64,000 bases of DNA from JAWLBM01 sp041687675 (GTDB lineage Bacteria > Pseudomonadota > Alphaproteobacteria > Rhizobiales > Pleomorphomonadaceae), in NCBI GenBank assembly GCA_041687675.1, contig JAWLBM010000001.1:62001-126000 (forward strand). Direction: 5' to 3'. This document shows positions 1 to 6,932 of the stretch, in pieces. The notes under the pieces were generated by a model. The model was not told the origin of the DNA, did not search any database, and saw only the letters and a list, made by a program, of their open reading frames with translations. The position numbers and the translations under genes are program-made. Each line of letters begins with the position of its first letter. Positions within the stretch are counted from its first letter, which is position 1.

Positions 1-1
1 C

Positions 2-670
2 CAGGAGGTGGCGGACCTCCTCAGGATCGGCAGCAAGCTGCAGAACCGCGCCACCCGGCTCTCCGGCGGCGAGATGCAGCGCGTCGCCATCGGCCGGGCG
101 CTGGTCCGCCGGCCGTCGGTCTACCTGATGGACGAGCCGCTCTCCTCGCTGGACGCCAAGCTGCGCTCCGAACTGCGGCTGGAGCTGAAGCGCATCCAGC
201 AGGACCTCGGCGCGACGCTGATCTACGTCACCCACGACCAGGTCGAGGCGATGACGATGGCGACCCGGATCGGCGTGATGAACCGCGGCCGGCTCGCCCA
301 GTTCGGCACGCCGCGGGAGATCTACGAGGATCCGCAGGACGTCTACGTCGCCACCCGCCTCGGCACGCCGCGGATCAACCTGGTGCCGATGGGCACGCTC
401 GAGGTGGGCGCCGCGCCGGCCAGCGCCGCCTGGATGGGGCTGAGGACCGAGCACATCGAGATCCGACCGGCCGGGAGCGGCGCCGCCAACGCCACCGTGA
501 CCCGGGTCGAGCATCTCGGCGACCAGTCGCACCTCCATCTCGACCTCGCCGGCCAGGCTCTGGTGACGCTGGTCAATCCCCACGCGCCCCTCTCCCGCGG
601 CGACCGCGTCGCCCTCGGGGCGCGGAACCCGCTCTTCTTCGACGCGGCCGGCCGACGGGCCGCCGCCTGA
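2..670 (+). CDS. ABC transporter ATP-binding protein, CUT1/sugar type (5' end missing)
   Basis: This is the C-terminal 222 residues of an importer ATPase; the Walker A motif and start lie before the window. Visible are the signature LSGGEMQRVAIGRAL, Walker B (YLMDEP), D-loop (SSLDAK) and H-loop (THDQ). After them comes a TOBE-like regulatory region over the last 90 residues. The TOBE tail is typical of ATPases energising carbohydrate or polyol importers. It sits 17 bases upstream of dhaL in the same direction, so it probably imports glycerol, dihydroxyacetone or a related triose/polyol. That substrate is inferred from context only. The partner permeases and binding protein would be upstream of the window. 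Confidence 0.9.
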   Translation, partial: QEVADLLRIGSKLQNRATRLSGGEMQRVAIGRALVRRPSVYLMDEPLSSLDAKLRSELRLELKRIQQDLGATLIYVTHDQVEAMTMATRIGVMNRGRLAQFGTPREIYEDPQDVYVATRLGTPRINLVPMGTLEVGAAPASAAWMGLRTEHIEIRPAGSGAANATVTRVEHLGDQSHLHLDLAGQALVTLVNPHAPLSRGDRVALGARNPLFFDAAGRRAAA

Positions 671-687
671 ACCAAGGACCGCGCCGA

Positions 688-1290
688 GTGACATCGACAG
701 ACCTCGCCAGATCCCTCATCGAAACCGTGGCGGCCCGCGTCATCGCCGCCGCCGACGAACTCACCGCGCTCGACCAGGCGATCGGCGACGGCGACCACGG
801 CATCAACATGAAGCGCGGCTTCGAGGCGGTGCTGGCCGACCTCGACGCGATCGCGGCCAAGCCGCTGCCGGAGGGCCTAAAGCAGGTCGGCACGACGCTG
901 GTGATGAAGGTCGGCGGCGCCTCCGGGCCGCTCTACGGGACGCTGTTCATGGAACTCGGCAAGGCGATGGACGGCGAGCCGACCGCAGAAAGGCTCGCCG
1001 CCGCCTTCGCCGCCGCGATCGAGAAGGTCAAGGCCCGCGGCAAGTCGGAGCCCGGGCAGAAGACCATGCTCGACGTGCTGGTGCCGGCGCAGGCCGTGGT
1101 CGCCTCGGCCGATCTCGCGGGGCTGCGCCGGGTCGCCGCCGAGAGCGCCGCCGCGACCGTGCCGATGAAGGCGATCCGCGGCCGCGCCTCCTTCCTCGGC
1201 GACCGGTCGATCGGTCACATGGACCCGGGCGCCCGGTCGAGCCAGATCATCCTCGAGGCGATCTGCGACGTGGTGGAGGGCGCCCGATGA
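688..1290 (+). CDS. dhaL: Dihydroxyacetone kinase ADP-binding subunit DhaL
   Basis: DhaL carries a permanently bound ADP that is rephosphorylated by DhaM and passes the phosphate to dihydroxyacetone held by DhaK. The 200-residue length fits free-standing DhaL. The nucleotide/Mg site is intact: D29, D34 and D36 in DQAIGDGDHG match the three aspartates of the E. coli protein. The start is GTG, placed by the family N-terminus. The stop overlaps the dhaM start (ATGA), which indicates translational coupling. PTS-dependent DhaL is separated from ATP-dependent fused kinases by the adjacent dhaM. Confidence 0.94.
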   Translation: MTSTDLARSLIETVAARVIAAADELTALDQAIGDGDHGINMKRGFEAVLADLDAIAAKPLPEGLKQVGTTLVMKVGGASGPLYGTLFMELGKAMDGEPTAERLAAAFAAAIEKVKARGKSEPGQKTMLDVLVPAQAVVASADLAGLRRVAAESAAATVPMKAIRGRASFLGDRSIGHMDPGARSSQIILEAICDVVEGAR

Positions 1291-1679
1291 CCTCCTGCGT
1301 CGGCATCGTCATCGTCTCCCATTCCCCGCTCGTCGCCGCCGGCGCCGCCGAGATGGTGCGCGAGATGGTGGGGGACGAGGTGCCGCTCGCCCATTGCGGC
1401 GGCAACCCGGACGGGGGGCTCGGCACCAGCGTCGAGAAGATCATGGCGGCGATCGACAGCGCCTGGTCGGACAAGGGCGTGGCGATCCTCGTCGACCTCG
1501 GCGGCGCCGAGACCAACAGCGAGATGGCGATCGAGATGCTCCCCGCGGACCGGCAGGGCAGGGTGGTCGTCTGCAACGCCCCGATCGTGGAGGGCGCGGT
1601 GATGGCGGCCACCGAGGCGTCCAGCGGCGCCTCGCTCGACCAGGTCCGCCGCACCGCCGAGGAACTGTCGCCGCGCTGA
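1287..1679 (+). CDS. dhaM: PTS-dependent dihydroxyacetone kinase phosphotransferase subunit DhaM (single EIIA-type domain)
   Basis: DhaM takes phosphate from HPr on a histidine and gives it to DhaL-ADP. The N-terminal IVIVSHSPLVAAG contains the phosphoacceptor His at residue 12, equivalent to His9 of E. coli DhaM. At 130 residues it is only the EIIA-like domain; enterobacterial DhaM carries fused HPr and enzyme I-like domains, which here are the next two separate genes. It overlaps dhaL by 4 bases. Confidence 0.93.
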   Translation: MTSCVGIVIVSHSPLVAAGAAEMVREMVGDEVPLAHCGGNPDGGLGTSVEKIMAAIDSAWSDKGVAILVDLGGAETNSEMAIEMLPADRQGRVVVCNAPIVEGAVMAATEASSGASLDQVRRTAEELSPR

Positions 1680-1715
1680 CCGGCGCGGACGCATGGAGAG
1701 GCACCGGAACCCGCG

Positions 1716-2015
1716 ATGAACGACACCGTATCCGACGTCCACACAGCCTCCGTGCTGATGACCCACGAGGTCGGGCTGCACGCCCGGCCCTCGGTCAAGC
1801 TCACCAAGCTCGCCAAGGGCTTCGACGCCGAGGTCGGGATCGCCGCCGCGGCGGAGGGGCCGTGGATCGACGCCAAGAGCATCGTCAAGGTCATGGCCAT
1901 GAAGGCGCCGAAGGGGGTGACGCTCCACTTCCGCGCCTCCGGGCCGCAGGGCGCGGAGGCGGTGACGGCGCTCGCCGGCCTGGTCGCCCGCGACTTCGAC
2001 GAGGGCGGGCACTGA
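1716..2015 (+). CDS. Phosphocarrier protein HPr
   Basis: This 99-residue HPr has the active-site motif GLHARPSVKL with phosphoacceptor His at residue 22. The regulatory-serine region reads DAKSIVKVMAMKAPKG. It relays phosphate from enzyme I (next gene, 11 bases downstream) to DhaM. A roughly 13-residue N-terminal extension precedes the usual HPr start. Because it lies inside the dha operon, it is probably a dedicated carrier rather than the global nitrogen-PTS HPr, which normally sits near hprK and an EIIA gene in this class of bacteria. Confidence 0.93.
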   Translation: MNDTVSDVHTASVLMTHEVGLHARPSVKLTKLAKGFDAEVGIAAAAEGPWIDAKSIVKVMAMKAPKGVTLHFRASGPQGAEAVTALAGLVARDFDEGGH

Positions 2016-2026
2016 GGGAGTTCGCG

Positions 2027-3658
2027 ATGACGGCGGCCGGGCTCGCAGCGGAGCGGACGGTGCACCGGGGCCGGCCGGCCTCGCCCGGCTTCGTGCGCGG
2101 CCCGCTGGTCCGTCTCGCCGACGACCGCCCCACAGCGGCGGCGCCCGCGGGGTCGCCGGAGGAGGAGCGGGCGCACCTCGACTCGGCGCTCGCCGCGGCC
2201 GCCGCCGAGATCGCCGGGCTGATGGCCGGCCAGGAGGACGAGGAGGCCGCGGCGATCCTCGAGTTCCAGGTCGCCCTGGCCGAGGACGAGAGCCTGGCGG
2301 AGGACGCCTTCGCGGCGATCGCCCGCGGCGAGCCGGCCGCGCAGGCCTTCGCGGCGGCGATGGAGGCGATGGCCGCCGGCTACCGGCAGGCCGAGGACGA
2401 GTATTTCCGCGCCCGCGCCGGCGACCTCGACGACCTCGCAGCCCGGGTCGCGGCCCATCTCGCCGGCCGCCCGACCGGAGCGCTCGCCCTGCCGCCCGGC
2501 GCGATCCTGCTGGCCCGCGACCTGACCCCCTCGCGCTTCCTCGCCACCGACTGGTCCGGCGGACAGGGCGTCGCCCTCGCGGAGGGCAGCCCGACCGCCC
2601 ATGTGGCGATCCTCGCCCGCTCGCGCGGGGTGCCGATGGCGGTCGGCCTCGGCCGGGTCGAGGCGGAGGACGGGGCGACCGCCCTTCTCGACGCCGCCGC
2701 CGGGTCGCTGGTGGTGGCGCCCGGCCCCGCCGACGAGGCCGCCTTCCGCCGCCGGCGCGGCGATGCCGAGGCCGACGCCCGCCGCGAGGCGGACCTCGTC
2801 CTCCGGCCGGCCGCGACGGCGGATGGCGAGGCGGTCAAGGTGATGATCAACGTCGGCGACCCGGCCGAGCTCGACCGGCTCGACACGGCCATATGCGACG
2901 GCATCGGCCTGGTGCGCACGGAGTTCCTGTTCCACCGCGGCGCGGGCCTTCCCGACGAGGAGACGCAGCTTGCCGCCTACGCCCGCCTCCTCGCCTTCGC
3001 CGACGGGCGGCCGGTGGTGATCCGCACCCTCGACGCCGGCGGCGACAAGCCGGTCGACGGACTGACGCGGGACGAGGCCAATCCCTTCCTCGGCCTGCGC
3101 GGCGTCCGGCTGTCGCTGGCGCGGCCGGACGTCTTTCGCGTCCAGGCGCGTGCGCTGCTCAGGGCGGCGGTGGCCGGCGACCTGCAGGTGATGGTGCCGA
3201 TGGTGGCGCTTCCCCGCGAGATGGCGCGGGTGCGGGCGATCTTCGAAGAGGAGGCCGCCGGGCTCGCCGCCGCGGGGACGCGGCACCGGATGCCGCCGAT
3301 CGGCATGATGGTGGAGGTGCCGGCCGCGGCGCTGACGCTGGACCTCTTTCCGGCCGACTTCGCCTCGATCGGCTCCAACGACCTTACCCAATACGTCATG
3401 GCCGCCTCCCGCGAGGCGGGAGACCTCGGCGAGGGGCTGGACGACGCCGGGGCGGAGGCGGTGCAGCGGATGGTGCGGATGGTGGTGGACGCCGGGCGCC
3501 GCCGCGGCATGCCGGTCAGCCTTTGCGGCGACGCGGGCGGCGACCCGGAGGTCCTGCCGAAGCTGCTCGCCGCCGGCCTGCGCTCGGTGTCGGTCGCGCC
3601 GGCGGCGGTCGGCCGGGTGAAACGGGTGATCGCCGGTTGGCGCGTGGGGGAGGCGTGA
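2027..3658 (+). CDS. PEP-protein phosphotransferase (PTS enzyme I)
   Basis: Enzyme I autophosphorylates from PEP and feeds HPr. The ATG at 2027 follows a GAGGGA ribosome site and gives 543 residues, slightly shorter than the usual 570-575. The phosphohistidine motif EGSPTAHVAILARS puts the active His at residue 192 (His189 in E. coli). The PEP-binding signature FASIGSNDLTQYVMAASR and the C-terminal CGDAGGDP with the catalytic Cys are present. No GAF domain is seen, so it is not the nitrogen-PTS PtsP. A longer in-frame reading upstream of 2027 runs through dhaM and HPr in another frame and is not coding. Confidence 0.93.
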   Translation: MTAAGLAAERTVHRGRPASPGFVRGPLVRLADDRPTAAAPAGSPEEERAHLDSALAAAAAEIAGLMAGQEDEEAAAILEFQVALAEDESLAEDAFAAIARGEPAAQAFAAAMEAMAAGYRQAEDEYFRARAGDLDDLAARVAAHLAGRPTGALALPPGAILLARDLTPSRFLATDWSGGQGVALAEGSPTAHVAILARSRGVPMAVGLGRVEAEDGATALLDAAAGSLVVAPGPADEAAFRRRRGDAEADARREADLVLRPAATADGEAVKVMINVGDPAELDRLDTAICDGIGLVRTEFLFHRGAGLPDEETQLAAYARLLAFADGRPVVIRTLDAGGDKPVDGLTRDEANPFLGLRGVRLSLARPDVFRVQARALLRAAVAGDLQVMVPMVALPREMARVRAIFEEEAAGLAAAGTRHRMPPIGMMVEVPAAALTLDLFPADFASIGSNDLTQYVMAASREAGDLGEGLDDAGAEAVQRMVRMVVDAGRRRGMPVSLCGDAGGDPEVLPKLLAAGLRSVSVAPAAVGRVKRVIAGWRVGEA

Positions 3659-3659
3659 G

Positions 3660-4130
3660 GTGGCAGCCGAGGCGGAGGACGACGGCGGCCTGGTCGGCGC
3701 CTACAAGCAGATCCTGCGCGAGGTGCTGGAGCGCCGGCCGTCGGGCATGCGCCAGCGGCTTGCCGAGGCGCTCGGCACCACCCGCAGCTTCATCTCGCAG
3801 ATCACCAATCCGGCCTATTCGACGCCGATCCCGGCGCAGTACATCGCGACGGTGCTGGAGGTCTGCCATTTCTCCGAGGCCGAGCGGGACCGCTTTCTCG
3901 CCGCCTACCGCCGTGCCCATCCGCGCCGCGGCGGCGCGGCGCCCGCCGCGCCTGCGGGCGAGGAACCGAGCCGCGTCCTGTCGCTCGAGGTCCCGGACCT
4001 CGGGTCGGAGCGGCTCAACGAGGAATTCGATGCGCTCGTCGTCGACATCGTCGCGCGAGTCCGCCGGCTGATGGCCGGCGGGCAGGACCGGGAAGGCCCG
4101 CCGCCGGGCACGGGAGGGGAGACGCCATGA
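3660..4130 (+). CDS. Helix-turn-helix (XRE-like) protein in the dha operon
   Basis: This 156-residue protein has a probable HTH at about residues 24-50 (MRQRLAEALGTTRSFISQIT), a family-typical arrangement for cro/C1-type DNA binding. A disordered Ala/Pro stretch follows, then an acidic helical tail. It starts with GTG two bases after the enzyme I stop, and its stop overlaps the dhaK ATG. It is therefore translated as part of the operon. A regulatory role for triose use is inferred from position; dha operons elsewhere are controlled by unrelated enhancer-binding or TetR proteins. No operator can be pointed to because the operon promoter is outside the window. Confidence 0.7.
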   Translation: MAAEAEDDGGLVGAYKQILREVLERRPSGMRQRLAEALGTTRSFISQITNPAYSTPIPAQYIATVLEVCHFSEAERDRFLAAYRRAHPRRGGAAPAAPAGEEPSRVLSLEVPDLGSERLNEEFDALVVDIVARVRRLMAGGQDREGPPPGTGGETP

Positions 4131-5116
4131 AGAAGCTGATGAACGCTGCGGACACGATCCTGTCGGAGAGCCTCGCCGGCTTCGCCGCCGCCCACGCGGA
4201 CCTCGTCGTGCTCGGCGAGGAGGCGAAGTTCGTCCGCCGGCGCGACCTGAGGCCGGGCAAGGTGTCGCTGGTCTCGGGCGGCGGGTCCGGCCACGAACCG
4301 CTGCACGCCGGCTTCGTCGGCCGCGGCATGCTGGACGCGGCCTGCCCGGGCCAGGTGTTCACCTCGCCGACGCCGGACCAGATGCTGGCCGCCGCGGCCG
4401 CCGTCGACGGCGGGGCGGGGACGCTCTTCATCGTCAAGAACTACGAAGGCGACGTGATGAACTTCGACATGGCCGCCGAGATGTGCGAGGGCGAGGTGGT
4501 CCAGGTGGTCACCAACGACGACGTCGCCGTCGAGGCCTCGACCTGGTCGACCGGTCGGCGCGGCGTCGCCGGCACGCTCGTGGTGGAGAAGGTGGTCGGC
4601 GCCAGCGCCGAGGCGGGAGCCGACCTCGCCGCCCTCGCCGCGCTCGGCCGCGAGGTGAACGCGCGCACCCGCTCGATGGGGATCGCGCTCACCTCCTGCA
4701 CCGTGCCCGCGGCCGGCAAGCCGACCTTCCGGATCGGCGAGGACGAGATGGAGATGGGCGTCGGCATCCACGGCGAGCCAGGCCGGCGGCGGGAGACGCT
4801 GATGCCGGCGGACGCCATCGCCGACGAGATGGTCGGCGCCATCGTCTCCGACTTCGGATCGGACGCCGGCGGCCCGGCGCTGCTGCTGGTCAACGGCTTC
4901 GGCGCGACGCCGTCGATGGAGCTCTACCTGATGTACAACGCCGCCCGGACCCGTCTGGAGAAGGCCGGCTTCCGCATCGAGCGGTCGCTGGTCGGCAACT
5001 ACGTCACCTCGCTCGACATGGCGGGATGCTCGATCACCGTCACCCGTCTCACCGACGACATCGCCGCCGGCTGGGACGCGCCGGTGCACACCCCGGCGCT
5101 CCGCTGGGGGATGTGA
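4127..5116 (+). CDS. dhaK: Dihydroxyacetone kinase substrate-binding subunit DhaK
   Basis: DhaK holds dihydroxyacetone as a hemiaminal on a histidine while DhaL phosphorylates it. The 329-residue length, the GGGSGHEP motif with His56, and His215 in GIHGEPGRRR (the covalent substrate ligand, His218 in E. coli) are intact. It is the last gene of the operon and overlaps the HTH gene by 4 bases. Kinases of this family can also act on tetruloses such as erythrulose. DhaM, HPr and enzyme I alongside point to PEP-driven dihydroxyacetone phosphorylation. Confidence 0.95.
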   Translation: MKKLMNAADTILSESLAGFAAAHADLVVLGEEAKFVRRRDLRPGKVSLVSGGGSGHEPLHAGFVGRGMLDAACPGQVFTSPTPDQMLAAAAAVDGGAGTLFIVKNYEGDVMNFDMAAEMCEGEVVQVVTNDDVAVEASTWSTGRRGVAGTLVVEKVVGASAEAGADLAALAALGREVNARTRSMGIALTSCTVPAAGKPTFRIGEDEMEMGVGIHGEPGRRRETLMPADAIADEMVGAIVSDFGSDAGGPALLLVNGFGATPSMELYLMYNAARTRLEKAGFRIERSLVGNYVTSLDMAGCSITVTRLTDDIAAGWDAPVHTPALRWGM

Positions 5117-5137
5117 AGGGCCGAGGGGCGGCGGACG

Positions 5138-5169
5138 AAAAAAAACGGGGCGCCGCAGCGGCGCCCCGT
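5138..5169 (-). terminator. Rho-independent terminator of the EF-hand gene
   Basis: A near-perfect hairpin occupies 5145-5169 (arms CGGGGCGCCG / CGGCGCCCCG around a tiny loop). It is flanked at 5138-5145 by eight A residues. Read on the minus strand this is a GC stem followed by eight U, placed 25 bases beyond the EF-hand stop. Nothing T-rich follows on the plus strand, so it serves dhaK poorly. Confidence 0.85.
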
Positions 5170-5194
5170 CGACGTTTCAAGCCTTGCGGCGGAG

Positions 5195-5944
5195 TCACTG
5201 GTTCTGCTGCGGCCCCGGCCCATTGCCCGGCCCCGGCCCATTGCCCGGCCCCGGACCGTTGCCCGGCCCCATGCCCGGGGGCGGGCCCATGCCGTCGCCC
5301 GGACCCATCATCTGGCCGTCCGGGTCCATCATCCGGCGCCGGGGACGATCGTCGTCGTCATCACCCCACCAGCCGCGCGGGCCCCAGCCGTCGTCGTCGC
5401 CGCGCATCCCCCGGCCCCGGCGCTCGTCGTCGTCGTGCATGCCACGGCCGCGCCGGCCCTCGCCGCGGCGGGGGCGATCCTCGAGGGTGAGCACGCCGTC
5501 GTCGTTGCGGTCCATCCGCTCGACCATGCGGCCGGTGAAGGTGCCGACCTCCTCGCGGGTGATGGTGCCGTCGCCGTCGCGGTCGAGGAACTGGAAGGCC
5601 CGCACCATCCGCTCGCGGTGCTGCGCCCAGAACCAGGGCTCGAACTCCTCGAGCGTCACGCCGCCCTGCCCGTCGGTATTGGCTTCGGAGAACTTGGCGT
5701 CCACGGCCGCGTCGATCTCGGCCTGGGTGAGTCGGCCGTCGTTGTCGGTGTCGAGCTGCTCGAACATCTCGCGTGGACCGCCCATGCCGCCGCCCATCAT
5801 GCCGTCGCCGCCCATCATGCCCATCATGCCGCCGCCGCGGCCGCCCCAGCCGGCCTCGTGGGCGATCGCACCCGGGCCGATCGCGACCACGGCCGCGCCG
5901 GCCAGCGCCGTGACGGCGAGGATGCTGAGAGTGATCGTCTTCAT
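5195..5944 (-). CDS. Exported EF-hand calcium-binding protein with Gly/Pro/Asn repeat tail
   Basis: The start at 5944 gives 249 residues with a signal peptide (MKTITLSILAVTALAGAAVV) cleaved near residue 30. A Gly/Met linker follows, then four EF-hand loops at about residues 65-76 (DTDNDGRLTQAE), 89-100 (NTDGQGGVTLEE), 121-132 (DRDGDGTITREE) and 145-156 (DRNDDGVLTLED). The rest is low complexity: Arg/Asp-rich, then Pro/Gly/Met-rich, ending in GNGPGP repeats. It is probably a periplasmic or surface Ca2+ buffer or sensor. It is divergent from a response regulator and sensor kinase, an arrangement suggesting control by that pair. In-frame sequence upstream of 5944 is not needed and lacks a signal peptide. 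Confidence 0.88.
   Translation of the reverse strand: MKTITLSILAVTALAGAAVVAIGPGAIAHEAGWGGRGGGMMGMMGGDGMMGGGMGGPREMFEQLDTDNDGRLTQAEIDAAVDAKFSEANTDGQGGVTLEEFEPWFWAQHRERMVRAFQFLDRDGDGTITREEVGTFTGRMVERMDRNDDGVLTLEDRPRRGEGRRGRGMHDDDERRGRGMRGDDDGWGPRGWWGDDDDDRPRRRMMDPDGQMMGPGDGMGPPPGMGPGNGPGPGNGPGPGNGPGPQQNQ
5211..5264. repeat. Three tandem 18-bp coding repeats
   Basis: Units at 5211-5228, 5229-5246 and 5247-5264 are GGCCCCGGCCCATTGCCC, the third with two changes. On the minus strand they encode GNGPGP three times at the C-terminus of the EF-hand protein, and a degenerate fourth unit follows. Copy number is probably prone to slippage. Confidence 0.9.
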
Positions 5945-6085
5945 GTCTGGTCTCCTGGTTGCTCGGGACGTCCCGGACCTTGGCCCGGACCGGCCATTCG
6001 AACACACGGGCGGGGCCCGCCGTTTCCGATGTCCCGAAGCTAGGCTCCGAATGTCGCAGGAGTTCACCCGCGACGACCCCGGTGT

Positions 6086-6128
6086 GTCGCCGGATGTCGC
6101 GACCCTGCAGCCTGTTACATCCCGTTAC
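6086..6128 (+). promoter_or_regulatory. Direct repeats, candidate OmpR-family regulator binding sites
   Basis: Between the divergent EF-hand gene and response regulator lie GTTAC-ATCCC-GTTAC (6114-6118 and 6124-6128) and GTCGC-CGGAT-GTCGC (6086-6090 and 6096-6100). Each is a 5-mer repeated at exactly one helical turn. OmpR/PhoB-type winged-helix dimers bind direct repeats of this geometry. Site and autoregulation are inferred. Confidence 0.5.
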
Positions 6129-6203
6129 CACTTCGTCTGGCGCGCCGTGCGACACAGGTTAGAGTGGGCCCCGAAAAAACCGCCGGACCTACCCACGCCG
6201 CCC

Positions 6204-6932
6204 ATGACCGACCCAGCGCCGCACATCCTCGTCGTCGACGACCACCGGGACATCCGCGACCTGATCGGCCGCTACCTGGTCAAGAACGGGCTCAGGGTCA
6301 CCACCGCCGAGAGCGCGGCGGCGGCCCGCAAGGCGATGAAGGCGGCCGCCATCGACCTCGTGGTGCTCGACGTGATGATGCCCGGCGAGGACGGCCTGTC
6401 GCTCTGCCGCCACCTCCGGGAGACCGGCGCGACGCCGGTGATCCTGCTCACTGCCATGGCCGAGGACACCGACCGGGTGGTCGGCCTCGAGATGGGCGCC
6501 GACGACTATGTGACGAAGCCCTTCAACCCGCGCGAGCTGCTCGCCCGCATCCGCGCCGTGCTCCGGCGCACCAGCCTCGCCCCGCGCGAGCGCGATCCTT
6601 TGCAGGCGGAGCGCCTCGCCTTCGACCGCTTCGTCCTCGACGTCGGCCGCCGCGAGCTCACCGACGAGGCCGGCGTCGCGGTGCCGCTCTCCGGCGGCGA
6701 GTTCCAGCTGCTCGCGGCCTTCCTCAAGCGGCCGCGGATGGTGCTGTCGCGCGACCAGCTGATGGACCTCACCTCCGGCCGGACCCCGCAGGTGTTCGAC
6801 CGCTCGATCGACAACCAGGTGAGCCGGCTGCGCAAGAAGATCGAGCGCGACCCCAGGTCCCCCACCTTGATCAAGACCGTGTGGGGCGGCGGCTACAGCT
6901 TCACCGCCGACGTGACGGAGGTGGCCGGATGA
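6204..6932 (+). CDS. Two-component response regulator, OmpR/PhoB family
   Basis: This 242-residue regulator has a receiver domain (residues 5-115) with the acidic pair D12/D13, phosphoacceptor D56 (VLDVMMPG) and Lys in VTKPFNP. A winged-helix DNA-binding domain (about 140-235) follows, with the family-typical end (LIKTVWGGGYSF). The start at 6204 removes upstream low-complexity sequence that is the antisense of the EF-hand gene. The stop overlaps the kinase ATG by 4 bases. It is likely to control the divergent EF-hand gene and itself. Confidence 0.94.
   Translation: MTDPAPHILVVDDHRDIRDLIGRYLVKNGLRVTTAESAAAARKAMKAAAIDLVVLDVMMPGEDGLSLCRHLRETGATPVILLTAMAEDTDRVVGLEMGADDYVTKPFNPRELLARIRAVLRRTSLAPRERDPLQAERLAFDRFVLDVGRRELTDEAGVAVPLSGGEFQLLAAFLKRPRMVLSRDQLMDLTSGRTPQVFDRSIDNQVSRLRKKIERDPRSPTLIKTVWGGGYSFTADVTEVAG

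Noticed and set aside
1247..3391. A 714-codon minus-strand open frame across dhaM, HPr and enzyme I
   Set aside because: It is antisense to genes with clear active-site motifs, is rich in Arg/Gly/His as expected for a shadow frame in GC-rich DNA, and has no domain.
5138..5169. Hairpin after dhaK as the terminator of the dha operon
   Set aside because: The run of A precedes the stem on the plus strand and no T tract follows, so it is oriented for the minus-strand gene.
5211..5264. Short regular repeats as a possible CRISPR
   Set aside because: Units are directly adjacent with no spacers and translate as GNGPGP in a real gene.
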